DNA from: Leadbettera azotonutricia ZAS-9
GTDB taxonomy: Bacteria > Spirochaetota > Spirochaetia > Treponematales > Breznakiellaceae
Length of the DNA: 64,000 nucleotides
NCBI RefSeq assembly: GCF_000214355.1
Contig: NC_015577.1
Span: 1,225,121 to 1,289,120, forward strand
Reading direction: 5' to 3'
Shown here: piece by piece, positions 42,314 to 52,000 of the stretch
Position numbering within the stretch: the first letter of the stretch is position 1
Layout of the letters: each line of letters starts with the position of its first letter
The notes under the pieces: model-generated
The model's database searches: none
Seen by the model: only the letters and a program-made list of their open reading frames with translations
What the model was told of the DNA's origin: nothing
Program-made: the position numbers and the translations under genes

Positions 42314-43057
42314 ATGAGGTTTATGTCTATCCTGTTTTCCGGCGATTTTCACGCCAATGAGATTAATGAACTCTCGTACATTTCCAGGGAGACCCTTGTC
42401 GGCAAATACAGCAGAGAGGAATACAGCGGTATCGCCTGGCATGTGATACTTGGGGATGGCGGGTTCTTATGGCCGCACAAGCAGAAAACCGATGAGGCTA
42501 ATTTTATGGCTTTATCCAAACGACCTTTCCCCGTACTCTGCATTGTAGGGAACCATGAACCTATACTTGGCAGGAATGATATACCCGAAGTTGATTTGGG
42601 CCTGGGCGAAACGGTCTATCAAATACATGACAAGCCCCTGGTTGCATACCTCAAAAGGGGCAAGGTTTATACCATCGGCGGCTTTAAGTTTTTGGTTTTG
42701 GGGGGAGCCCTGTCTATCGACAAGGGGTGGCGCAAGCCTTCCGTTTCCTGGTGGGCGAAGGAGTATTGGTCCGAAGAAGAGAAGGAGGATCTTTTTGCCC
42801 TTCTTGAAAAAGAACATGATTTTGATTATGTCCTTGCCCATACCGGCCCGAATACTGTCAATGTTGAATTGTTTGGGGATATCATGCCGGGTTCGCCTAA
42901 ATTCAAAGACGAAGTTGCTATTCTTAACGATGAGATAGATTCCAGAATAAACTGCCGGGGGTGGTGGTGCGGCCATTGGCACAAGGATCGTTATTTTTAC
43001 GATGAGGACAGGCAGAGGGGCTATCAGTATTTATATAAAGGCACCAATATCCTTTAA
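42314..43057 (+). CDS. Calcineurin-like metallophosphoesterase
   Basis: About 247 residues with the metallophosphoesterase motifs in order: SGDFHAN (D-x-H), GDGG, GNHE, AHTGP and GHWH. Members hydrolyse phosphomonoesters or diesters using two metal ions; the substrate is not predictable. The protein is soluble. ATG 42314 was chosen because AAAGGTG lies before it and homologues begin close to the SGDFH strand; the TTG at 42296 falls in the hairpin. The Trp-rich middle (KPSVSWWAKEYWSEEEK) is unusual but intact. Confidence 0.85.
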   Translation: MRFMSILFSGDFHANEINELSYISRETLVGKYSREEYSGIAWHVILGDGGFLWPHKQKTDEANFMALSKRPFPVLCIVGNHEPILGRNDIPEVDLGLGETVYQIHDKPLVAYLKRGKVYTIGGFKFLVLGGALSIDKGWRKPSVSWWAKEYWSEEEKEDLFALLEKEHDFDYVLAHTGPNTVNVELFGDIMPGSPKFKDEVAILNDEIDSRINCRGWWCGHWHKDRYFYDEDRQRGYQYLYKGTNIL

Positions 43058-43124
43058 TTCGTGGCGATGAGGCTTTTCATTTCTCCGTATCTTTGATATA
43101 CTAAACTTGCGTATAGGTTTATAT

Positions 43125-44294
43125 ATGAAGTGCTTTATCCATGCCGATCTTGACGCTTTCTATGCCTCGGTTGAACAGCTCGACCATCCCGAGTACCGGG
43201 GGAAGGCTGTGATCGTCGGGGGCCTCCCCGGGGACAGGCGCAGCGTGGTTTCCACTGCTTCCTACGAGGCGAGGAAATTCGGCGTCCATTCTGCCATGCC
43301 TCTGGCACAGGCAGTGAAGCTCTGCCCCAAGGGCATCTATTTAAGGGGCAGGATGAAGCGCTACCAGGAAAAGTCCCAGGAGATCATGGCGATTTTTGCG
43401 GATTTTTCCCCTGATGTTCAGCAGCTTTCGGTGGACGAAGCTTTTATCGATATTAGCGGCATGGAAGGTCTTTTCGGTCCCCCTGCGGGTCTTGCCCAAA
43501 AACTTAAAAACACCATACGGGAAAAAACCGGCCTCACCGTTTCTGTAGGGCTTGCCTCCAACAAGTACATCGCCAAAATAGCCTCGGGCATGTCGAAGCC
43601 CGACGGCCTCTTTGTCATTCCCCTAGGGGATGAAGAAAAATTCATGCGTTCATTGCCGGTAAGCAAAATTTGGGGGGCTGGTGAAAAAACCCAGGAGCTG
43701 TTCAAAAAACACAGCATCAGAACCTGCGAGGAATTGAGCCGCCTCTCCCTTGGCGTCCTTACATCGATTTTTGGGAATGCCTTCGGCCTCTTTCTCTACC
43801 GCGCGGTAAGGGGCGAGCCTGCCGAGGTTTTTGACGAGGGCAGGGGTACCCATTCCATGAGCGCCGAACGCACATTCGATTACGACCTTTATGATGAATT
43901 TGCCATTGAGACTGCCCTCCTCGATATTTGCCAGACCCTTATATGGAGGCTCCTCGACTGCGAATGGCAAAGCCGCACAATCTCCATAAAAATACGCTAT
44001 GAGGATTTCTCCACAGAAGGGGTCCGGGAAACTTCCCAAGATCCGGTTAGTACCCTGAATGATCTCTACAAAAGGCTTCAGGACTTGTTCCATAAAAAGT
44101 ACAGGCCCGGCAGGGGGGTTCGCCTTCTTGGCGCGGGCCTTATGAACCTTGAATCCTTCAGTCCCCGTCAATCGGATCTTTTCAATACCGGAGACGAAAA
44201 GGAGCGCCGCCTTGAACAATCCATTCTGGAGATAAATAAAAAGTTCCCCAATGCGGCAGTGAAGCGGGGCCGCACATGGCTTGCAGACGAATAA
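43125..44294 (+). CDS. dinB: DNA polymerase IV (Y-family)
   Basis: 389 residues; error-prone translesion polymerase. Motifs: FIHADLDAFYASVEQ at the start (catalytic Asp), YEARKFGVHSAMP, SVDEAFIDIS (second catalytic site), GLASNKYIAKIASGMSKPDG and a helix-hairpin-helix part (VSKIWGAGEKTQELF). The little-finger domain is complete. ATG 43125 was chosen by homology; the TTG/ATG at 43107 adds six residues that homologues lack. There is no beta-clamp motif I can place with certainty at the C-terminus (QSDLF near 353 is a candidate). Confidence 0.94.
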   Translation: MKCFIHADLDAFYASVEQLDHPEYRGKAVIVGGLPGDRRSVVSTASYEARKFGVHSAMPLAQAVKLCPKGIYLRGRMKRYQEKSQEIMAIFADFSPDVQQLSVDEAFIDISGMEGLFGPPAGLAQKLKNTIREKTGLTVSVGLASNKYIAKIASGMSKPDGLFVIPLGDEEKFMRSLPVSKIWGAGEKTQELFKKHSIRTCEELSRLSLGVLTSIFGNAFGLFLYRAVRGEPAEVFDEGRGTHSMSAERTFDYDLYDEFAIETALLDICQTLIWRLLDCEWQSRTISIKIRYEDFSTEGVRETSQDPVSTLNDLYKRLQDLFHKKYRPGRGVRLLGAGLMNLESFSPRQSDLFNTGDEKERRLEQSILEINKKFPNAAVKRGRTWLADE

Positions 44295-44308
44295 AGCTTT
44301 GTTATAAT
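44281..44308 (+). promoter_or_regulatory. Promoter for the SDR gene
   Basis: TTGCAG (44281-44286), 16-base spacer, TATAAT (44303-44308), overlapping the last codons of dinB. An AAGAGGAAC ribosome binding site follows before ATG 44329. Confidence 0.65.
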
Positions 44309-44328
44309 ATCCTGATAAGAGGAACATT

Positions 44329-45117
44329 ATGGCAGAAAAAATTCTTGACAGATTCAAGCTGGACGGCAAGACCGCCCTGGTTACCGGAGGAGGGCAGGGC
44401 ATTGGCCAGGCCTACTGTTTCGCCCTGGGCGAAGCAGGCGCAAAGATAGCTGTGGTAGACATCAACACCACCGTTGCGGAAGAGACCGCCCAGGCCCTGA
44501 CAAAAAAAGGCATAGAGGCTATTGCGATAACCACAGATGTTACAAAAGAAGACGAAGTAATAAAGATGGTTAAAACCGTCATAGACAAATGGGGCTTCCT
44601 CACCATAGGCGTCAACAACGCCGGCATGGGTGTCTGGCGCGATGCGTTAACCCAGGACTTTGCCGAATGGCGGAAGATCCTCTCCCTCAACCTCGATTCG
44701 ATCTTCCTCTGCTCTCGCACCGAAGCCGTGGAAATGGCAAAGAAAGGCTATGGCAAGATCGTCAACACCGCTTCCATGTCCGCCCATATTTCCAACACCC
44801 CCCAGAACCAGGCAGCCTACAACAGCTCCAAAGCCGGTGTGCTCCATCTGACCCGCAGCCTCGCTGCCGAATGGGCGCCCAAAAATATCAGGGTAAACAG
44901 CATCTCCCCGGGTTATACAAAAACCGCCCTGGTAGACAAGCTCCTCGAAACCCCGGAAGGCAAAACCATGCTGCCCAAGTGGCTGGAAAAAGTCCCCATG
45001 GGGCGCATGGCTACCGTGGAAGATCTGCAAGGCGCCGTTGTGTATCTGGCATCGCCCGCATCGGATTATGCCACCGGCACAGATATTATCATTGACGGCG
45101 GATATTGCTGCTGGTAA
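44329..45117 (+). CDS. Short-chain dehydrogenase/reductase (SDR), sugar alcohol type
   Basis: 262 residues of the classical SDR family. The NAD(P) motif TGGGQGIG is at 19-26, with DINT at the end of beta-2, where an Asp favours NAD. NNAGMG, then the catalytic Ser/Tyr/Lys set ([20 protein letters not shown]), and SPGYTKTAL follow. The N-terminus ([17 protein letters not shown]) and [11 protein letters not shown] end resemble sorbose reductase or polyol dehydrogenases. It has its own promoter and ends 4 bases from the convergent kinase gene. Confidence 0.85.
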   Translation: MAEKILDRFKLDGKTALVTGGGQGIGQAYCFALGEAGAKIAVVDINTTVAEETAQALTKKGIEAIAITTDVTKEDEVIKMVKTVIDKWGFLTIGVNNAGMGVWRDALTQDFAEWRKILSLNLDSIFLCSRTEAVEMAKKGYGKIVNTASMSAHISNTPQNQAAYNSSKAGVLHLTRSLAAEWAPKNIRVNSISPGYTKTALVDKLLETPEGKTMLPKWLEKVPMGRMATVEDLQGAVVYLASPASDYATGTDIIIDGGYCCW

Positions 45118-45121
45118 TAAT

Positions 45122-48100
45122 TTAACTATTCTTCTGTAGACTATCTATTTCCCGAATGTACTCAGCAAGCTTAAAGTCCTGCTGTTTAATGTGCTGTATC
45201 ACCCAATGCACTATGGTAGTTGTAACACGATCCCAAAGTTCCTGCGAACCCCCTTTGGTATCGTACTCCGCGCAGAGCTGTGCAACAGTAGTGCGGAAAT
45301 CATCATGAAGCTTTTTGTGATCCCTATAGCCAGGGTAATTGTACCGGCTTGAAAGAGCTTCTTCATCAGTAAAGTGTTTAGCCGTATAATTAACCAGGAA
45401 GTCCAAAGTTTCTTTCAGGAACTTTGGATCCTGCCTGCTCTTGCAGGCTTCGGCCAAATTGCTCGTAAGGCGGAATATCTGCTTGTGCTGTGAGTCAATT
45501 TCGGCATTGCCTGTAGCAAGATCCTGGCTCCAGGCAATGCCGTTTTTCCATTCCTCGCTTTCGTCTCCGGTTTCGCCGTATTTGATATAGGCGGAATTGC
45601 CGGCCCTGTCTTTGGGCAGATATTTCCGCAGTTTTGCCAATACTTCGTTGAAGTCCAGAGGCTTGCCTACATGGTCGTTCATGCCTGCCGCAAGGGATTT
45701 TTCAATATCTTCCCTAAAGACATTGGCGGTCATGGCGACGATGGGAATAGCATGAGCCTTCTCAAAATCCATTGCCCTGATGGTACGGGTAGCTTCGTAG
45801 CCATCCATTTGGGGCATCTGAACATCCATGAAGATCATGTCGTATTTATCAGGATTTTTTCTGAACAAGTCTACTGCGATGGCGCCGTTCTCGGCGCAGT
45901 CTATCGAGAGGCTTGTGGGTTCAAGGAGAGTCAGGACTATTTCGCGGTTTATCTCCACATCTTCGGCTAAAAGCAGCTGAAACCCTTCAAAACAGCCGTC
46001 CTGATCTTCAATCGTGTCACTGGGGAGAACGGCATTGTCTACGCCGAGACATTCGTTGACGAGGTCCGCGATAGCGGAGGGGAAGAGGGGTTTGGCGATG
46101 AATTTGTCCACCCCCGCGCTTTTGGCTTCCCTTTCAATAGTGCTCCATTCAACGCCCGAAATCATGGTCACTACCGACTTGCCGCCGCTTGTTTCCTTGA
46201 TTTTTTTTGAAAGCTCCATGCCGTTCATGCCGGGCATTTTCCAGTCAATAAAATAGATATCGTAGCAGCCCTTTTCGTCGATAAGCTTGAGGGCTTCTTC
46301 ACTGCCCGAAGCGAGATCGCATTTGACACCGAAGTTTTCCGCTACGTCGGCAAAGTATTGCAAAATTTCGGGCTCATCGTCCACAGCAAGGATCTTCACG
46401 TTGCTCCAGTTTACACCGGGGTTGAGGAAATTCCTCTTTTCAATGCTGCCCTTCTGCATTTTGATGGTGAACGCAAAGGTGGAACCCTGTCCAAGCTCGG
46501 ATTCTATCCAGATTTGCCCCCCCATGAGTTCCACGATGCGTTTGGAGATGGCAAGCCCCAGCCCTGTGCCGCCGAATTTTCTGGTAGTGCTGGATTCCGC
46601 CTGTTCAAATGAAGTGAAAAGCCGTTCCTGCTGTTCCGGGCTTATGCCTATGCCGGAATCGGTTACTTCTATCTGCACGATGCAGAAGCCGTTTTCTTCT
46701 CCCGCATAATGGGCGTTGAGCCGTATGGTTCCCTGCTCGGGGGTGAACTTTACGGCATTGCTCAACAGGTTTGTGATCACCTGGGCCAGACGCTGGTCGT
46801 CTCCGATCAGGGAATTGGGGATTTTTTTATCAATGGTAACATAGAAGGATTGCTGCCGCTGGTCTATGCGGAAGTTGATGACGTTCACCACTTTTTGGAG
46901 CATCTTCTCAAATTCGAAAGTTACCGGAGACAGCTCGAGTTTGTTGGCTTCGATCTTGGACATATCAAGTATGTCGTTGATGACCCCCAAAAGGTGGGTG
47001 GAGGCGTCTTCTATCTTTCCAAAGGCGTAATCCTTCTTTTCGATGTCAGAGGCGTTTTTGCCTATGGATGTCATGCCGATTATGGCGTTCATGGGGGTGC
47101 GCATCTCGTGGCTCATGTTGGAGAGGAAGTCGCCCTTTGCCTTGCTGGCCTGTACCGCCTGATCCAGCGCGGCCGAGCGGGCCCTTTCCATGAGGTCCCG
47201 GGAAACCGCCCCGGCAATGGCGCTGGACACAGTACCCACAAGCTGGGCGTCGCTGTCCGACCATACCCGCGCAGTTTCGCACTCTTCAATGCTGATCATG
47301 CCCCAGTAGGAAGAATCCACATAGAGGGGCGCCCAGATAAAGGATTTGAGGCCCACTTTCTCGTTGAAAATGCGGAATTTGCCCCCGCTGTCTGTAAGGG
47401 TGTCATTGCAGTAGACAGTAGGCACATAGCCTTTTTCCGGCATGGTTTTGGGAAATGTGGTGTTTATTTGGTCGTTGAACCCGGTCTGGGTAGGATCGGG
47501 CTTCCATTCATCCTTGGAGAACCAGTTGTAGACAGGGCGGCTTTCTTCTGTGACAGGGTCGGCCACTGCGACAAGCACCCTGGTCACCTTGAGGAATTCT
47601 CCCATGCGCTTTAAAGCTTCCTGGATAAGAAGACCCATGGGGTCTTTGGAGATAAAACTTTGGGAGATATCGGACATGAGTTCCTGCTGTTTGAGGCGGG
47701 AACTGAGGATGGTATCGTTGTTGTTCCTTACCACCGCGCTCGCCAGGAGCAGACTCCCCGAGCGGAGTATGTTTACATCGTCGTCGGAAAACACCCGCTC
47801 CCGGCGGCAATCGTCGAAACTCACAAAGCCCCAAAATTTTTCCTGAAGAAGGATGGGTATGGCAAGTATGGATTTTATGCCGAATTTGGAAAGGCCAAGC
47901 TGTTCATCGCCGGAAAGAATCGAAATAGGGCCGTTGACCTGCCTTCCCTCGGTAAAATTCCCCTCCCAGCTGGGGATGGCGGTGGTGTAATGTTTTCCGG
48001 TCTCGGCAGCGAGACTCATATCCGCTACGCCATTGTTCAGCCATTCGTACTGCTGTTCATAGCTCAGTATGCCCTCAATAGTACGATTCTTCCATATATA

Positions 48101-48850
48101 CATGCGGTCTGCGTCTACACAACGGGCCATGACATCCATGGCGCTATGAATGGTCTTGTCCAGATGCTCGGATTCAGTTGAAATAAGCATCTCGGCAACC
48201 TGATTCACCACCCCGAGGAGCTTATCCCGGTAAAAAAGATCCTCTTTGGCGCTGTCTGCCTTTTCCCGCTCCTCATTATAAAGCCTGTTCTGGAAGGCAA
48301 TCATCAGGCCTATGCAGATTCCCACTACCACGAAGGTTTGAATATGGTCCAAATAGCGGTAAGAATCCTCCACCGGTACTACGAAGGCATCGAGAGGGGG
48401 CCTGGAGCTGAGAAAATAGCAGGCAATAGCCTCCAGTATATGGGCTATAAGGAAAATTATGCGGTTTTTCCCCGAGGTGAGGAGGAAAATCACCACTATG
48501 CTCAAGACAAAGTAACCCGGCATAGCGCTGTTCACCCCTCCCAGGGCAAAAAAGAGCAAGGGAAAGAGGATAAAGCAGAGCACGAGCACCAATATAAGCT
48601 GGCAGACCCGGTATAGCTTGAAGTGGTTTGCCAGGAACATCACGCCGATTATGGCAAGATTGATGGCCAGCACGACCAAAAGAAGCACGGCATGCGCGCC
48701 CATTACCATGCGGGTAATCAGGGCAGTAAAGGCAGTACCCAGGCCGATGAGGTAGATCATGTTCCCTACCCGGGCTTCCAGGGGCAGCAGTTCGTTGAAG
48801 ACATACTTCTGGATGAGGCCCGAGGACCCCCGAATCTTATTCTTCGTCAT
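45122..48850 (-). CDS. Hybrid sensor histidine kinase with two receivers and a hemerythrin domain
   Basis: 1,242 residues. Order: about six membrane helices (20-195), two GAF-like domains (about 215-370 and 400-560), histidine kinase dimerisation box SNMSHEMRTPMNAI (phospho-His 581), ATPase boxes NLLSNAVKF, DSGIGI, GTGLGLAI, receiver 1 (phospho-Asp 869 in FIDWKMP), receiver 2 (Asp 1009 in FMDVQMP), and a C-terminal bacteriohemerythrin (DSQHKQIF, HFTDEE, HKKLH, HIKQQD). Hemerythrin di-iron sites bind O2 or NO. In this position, after the receivers, it could gate output by oxygen. No response-regulator gene is adjacent, so the target is elsewhere. No strong ribosome binding site is seen before the ATG. 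Confidence 0.9.
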   Translation of the reverse strand: MTKNKIRGSSGLIQKYVFNELLPLEARVGNMIYLIGLGTAFTALITRMVMGAHAVLLLVVLAINLAIIGVMFLANHFKLYRVCQLILVLVLCFILFPLLFFALGGVNSAMPGYFVLSIVVIFLLTSGKNRIIFLIAHILEAIACYFLSSRPPLDAFVVPVEDSYRYLDHIQTFVVVGICIGLMIAFQNRLYNEEREKADSAKEDLFYRDKLLGVVNQVAEMLISTESEHLDKTIHSAMDVMARCVDADRMYIWKNRTIEGILSYEQQYEWLNNGVADMSLAAETGKHYTTAIPSWEGNFTEGRQVNGPISILSGDEQLGLSKFGIKSILAIPILLQEKFWGFVSFDDCRRERVFSDDDVNILRSGSLLLASAVVRNNNDTILSSRLKQQELMSDISQSFISKDPMGLLIQEALKRMGEFLKVTRVLVAVADPVTEESRPVYNWFSKDEWKPDPTQTGFNDQINTTFPKTMPEKGYVPTVYCNDTLTDSGGKFRIFNEKVGLKSFIWAPLYVDSSYWGMISIEECETARVWSDSDAQLVGTVSSAIAGAVSRDLMERARSAALDQAVQASKAKGDFLSNMSHEMRTPMNAIIGMTSIGKNASDIEKKDYAFGKIEDASTHLLGVINDILDMSKIEANKLELSPVTFEFEKMLQKVVNVINFRIDQRQQSFYVTIDKKIPNSLIGDDQRLAQVITNLLSNAVKFTPEQGTIRLNAHYAGEENGFCIVQIEVTDSGIGISPEQQERLFTSFEQAESSTTRKFGGTGLGLAISKRIVELMGGQIWIESELGQGSTFAFTIKMQKGSIEKRNFLNPGVNWSNVKILAVDDEPEILQYFADVAENFGVKCDLASGSEEALKLIDEKGCYDIYFIDWKMPGMNGMELSKKIKETSGGKSVVTMISGVEWSTIEREAKSAGVDKFIAKPLFPSAIADLVNECLGVDNAVLPSDTIEDQDGCFEGFQLLLAEDVEINREIVLTLLEPTSLSIDCAENGAIAVDLFRKNPDKYDMIFMDVQMPQMDGYEATRTIRAMDFEKAHAIPIVAMTANVFREDIEKSLAAGMNDHVGKPLDFNEVLAKLRKYLPKDRAGNSAYIKYGETGDESEEWKNGIAWSQDLATGNAEIDSQHKQIFRLTSNLAEACKSRQDPKFLKETLDFLVNYTAKHFTDEEALSSRYNYPGYRDHKKLHDDFRTTVAQLCAEYDTKGGSQELWDRVTTTIVHWVIQHIKQQDFKLAEYIREIDSLQKNS

Positions 48851-48990
48851 AATCTACTATAGTATAATCAAATCCCCGTATTAGGGCAAGGTTCCGGAAA
48901 ACCCCAAGCATAGACAGAATTTTCCCTGTATGGTATTTTGTGTTTTGCGTTTTTTGGACAATTTTGCAAATCCTTTTGGTTTTTTTCAAT

Positions 48991-49010
48991 ATTGTGATAT
49001 ATTGTGATAT
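48991..49010. repeat. 10-bp tandem direct repeat in a divergent control region
   Basis: ATTGTGATAT twice in a row, in the 197-base gap between the kinase start (48850) and the lipoprotein start (49048). Tandem half-sites of one helical turn are typical of regulator binding; here they lie 38 bases before the GTG, over the expected promoter. Confidence 0.45.
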
Positions 49011-49047
49011 AGGGTAATCTATTATAAAAGGGGTAGAAGGGGAAGTC

Positions 49048-52000
49048 GTGAAATTTCTAAAATCTCCAGGGCTGGTTGCTCCTGTTTTTATATATGGCTT
49101 CCTTCTCATCGCTTTCGCGACAGCTTTCCTTGCTTCCTGCAATAATATGGCCATAACTGATTTTGTGGAGCAGAACACGAACGTGGCCAGGGCGGTAATG
49201 TGGGATATAAGGGATTCGTCTAAAACTATGCCGGATGGCGCCGGCAGTAAGCGGACGGCCTTTAAACGTACCTGGAATGAAAAAGAACAGGAAGATACTC
49301 TGGTTTTTTACATTGACCCCACCCTTGTCGGTGACAATAAGATCCCGATTCCCAATCTTTTAAAGCCTGCCGATATTGAGCTTGATGTAGCCCTCCTTAA
49401 TCCTCAAGGGTACGATCTTGTCATTGTTCCGGAATTTACAGTGGATAATCCCCTCAATACGATAAACGGCCAGCGGAGTGTTACGGCTGAACAGACCGGC
49501 AAACAAACAGCACTGGTAAAGATAAACCATGCGCTTATCGGCGAGCGTTACCGTATAAAGCTTCATATTACTATGGCCGACGGTTCCCGGGTTTTTGAAA
49601 CCTTTACCAGCCTTCCGCCCATAGTCTTCAATACGGTACTGAGCAGCCCCCTGAACCTGGAGATATATGCGTTTAATAATAACTCGGGTTCGATATGGTA
49701 TCCCTATGCCCAATGGGAAATCTCCCAGCTTTCGAATGCCCACCCCGGGATTAGCAAGCTGACCCTGGTTTTCCAGGAACAGCAGGATAACGCTGACTGG
49801 ATCACTGCCGAATATACCTACGAACGGGATGAAGCTTCGGGTAATACCAAATGGGTTCTTACCAAGATAGAAGGCGGCACTGCCGGCGACATGGTCTCTA
49901 CCCTGATAGACAATTCGCAGCCCCTGGAATCTTTTTTAAGACTCCGGGGAGCGTTCCCCATGCCGATTGCAAACGCCTACCTCCCCGATTTGGCGCCGCC
50001 CGCCAGTGGAGGCTGGAGAGAGGAAACAGGCAAACTTTTAAGCAAAGGCAAGGATATAAACGGCAAAGAAATTTCTTCGGCCTTCTCGACCTATAATTTC
50101 ATTGTCACCCTGGTAGATGAATACGGCCTTTCAGCCCAGGCAAGCTTTGACGACGGCCCCCTGGCCAATGAAACTACCATACTCGAATCCTTAAGGCTCT
50201 TTGACTATACCAATAATACTGATGTTGAACTCTCTGCGTTTAAATACACCAAGGGCTTTGTCAATTATTCACTGGAAGTCCCCTACGATGTACGCACTAT
50301 CAGGCTGAGTTATGAAAAAAACATTGATTACCCTGAACAGGTAGTATTTTATAAGTCCGCCATCCCGGGCCCTCCCTTTGATTTGGATTATGGAGTAACA
50401 ACCAATATCGTTTTTGAAGTGAGCTTTGGCACTGATGCACCCTCAATTTACAATATAGCCGTTTCGCGCCTGAGTCCCAGCCGTGACTCTTACCTGGACA
50501 GCCTTTATTTGATTGATGAGCCTTTGGGACCGCGGTATGACACCATGCCATCCTTTAAATTCGACGATTCTGATACAACGTATATGATCTATGTGCCCTC
50601 TACGGTTGAATACATCAATCTGAAGGCACTATTGCCCAACATACCTGAAGGAGAAGAGGGGTATACTGCCGCCAATCCAAAGGTGCCTTCAAGGCTGAGC
50701 GTTCAGTTCCTAAAAAACGATCTGGTGAATTTCCCCGAAGGCGAGAAGAAGACAGACGGTGATTGGGAGCACATACCGATTGGTTATAACGAAAATATTT
50801 TCCATATAAATGTCAGGCCCGAGATGGGGCTTGTGAATACCTATAACCTTATGGTGGTACGTGCGCCTTCCTCTAATGATACATCCGCAGATCTTACAAA
50901 CCTTACCGTTTCGGGTATAATCCTAAGTCCGACTTTTGGCGCCGAGCCCAAACGTGAAAGTTATACTGCTGATGTTCCTTATGGGACAAACAGCGTTACT
51001 GTTGCTGCTGCGGTGCAGACAGAGACCCCCGGAGCTGCAGTGGTCAATGTTAATGTAAAGAAAATAGGTATCCCGGACAGTCTGCCCATTACGGTTTCAG
51101 GGGCGCTGAAAAATATATATTCAGCCGTTTTGAACCTTACTGCCGGCGAGTCCTACCCGGTGACCATTACCGTTGCCAATGGACTTGCCCGCAAGGATTA
51201 CCATGTACTGGTGAACGCTATGCCCTCGACACCTGTCATCAGTTCTGCTGCGCCTGGTGTGGGCCAGGTAAGGCTGAACTGGACCGAGTCGACGGCGGCA
51301 AGCAATTACGAAGTGTATTACAGCAGCACTGCCAATTTTGCCCAGGCCGCCAGGGTTGGCGGGGATCTTCCTGCATCTGCCAGGGCTTACACCGTAACAG
51401 GTCTTGCAAATCATCAAACCTGGTATTTCTGGGTTCGGAGTAAAAAGGGTTCCATACTTGGGGCCCCGTCTACTGTTGTGAACGCCATGCCCAGAAGCGA
51501 TAATAAAGTGCTCACAAATATAACAGTTGCGGATGCCGACGGGAACGGCTATCCCCTGGATAAGACCTTTGCTTCGGGTATCGTCGATTATTCCCTCATA
51601 GTTCCTTGGTCTGCCGGTGCCATTACTATCACCGGCGCAAAGGGCGAGAGCAATCAGGCCCTTGAATTCTCGGGCGGTACCGGCGGAGTACAAACCGGTA
51701 GCCGTTATAATTTTACCCTTGAACCGGGAGCAACGGCGCCTGTTACTGTCACGGTTAAAGCTGATTATGTAAATATTCCCGGCGCTGATGCAGCGTCCTA
51801 TACTACGACCTATAGGGTCACGGTGACCCGCAGGCCTGGTACTCCTGCCGGATTCTCGGCCCTTCCCGAAGATGGTGAAGCCTTCCTGCAGTGGAACAGC
51901 GCGCCCGGGGCCTCTTCTTATGCGGTGTATTACCGGAAAGGGGTGGCCGGCAATCCTGTTCAGCTTATCCTGACCGGAACCGAACCTCATGATGAAACCA

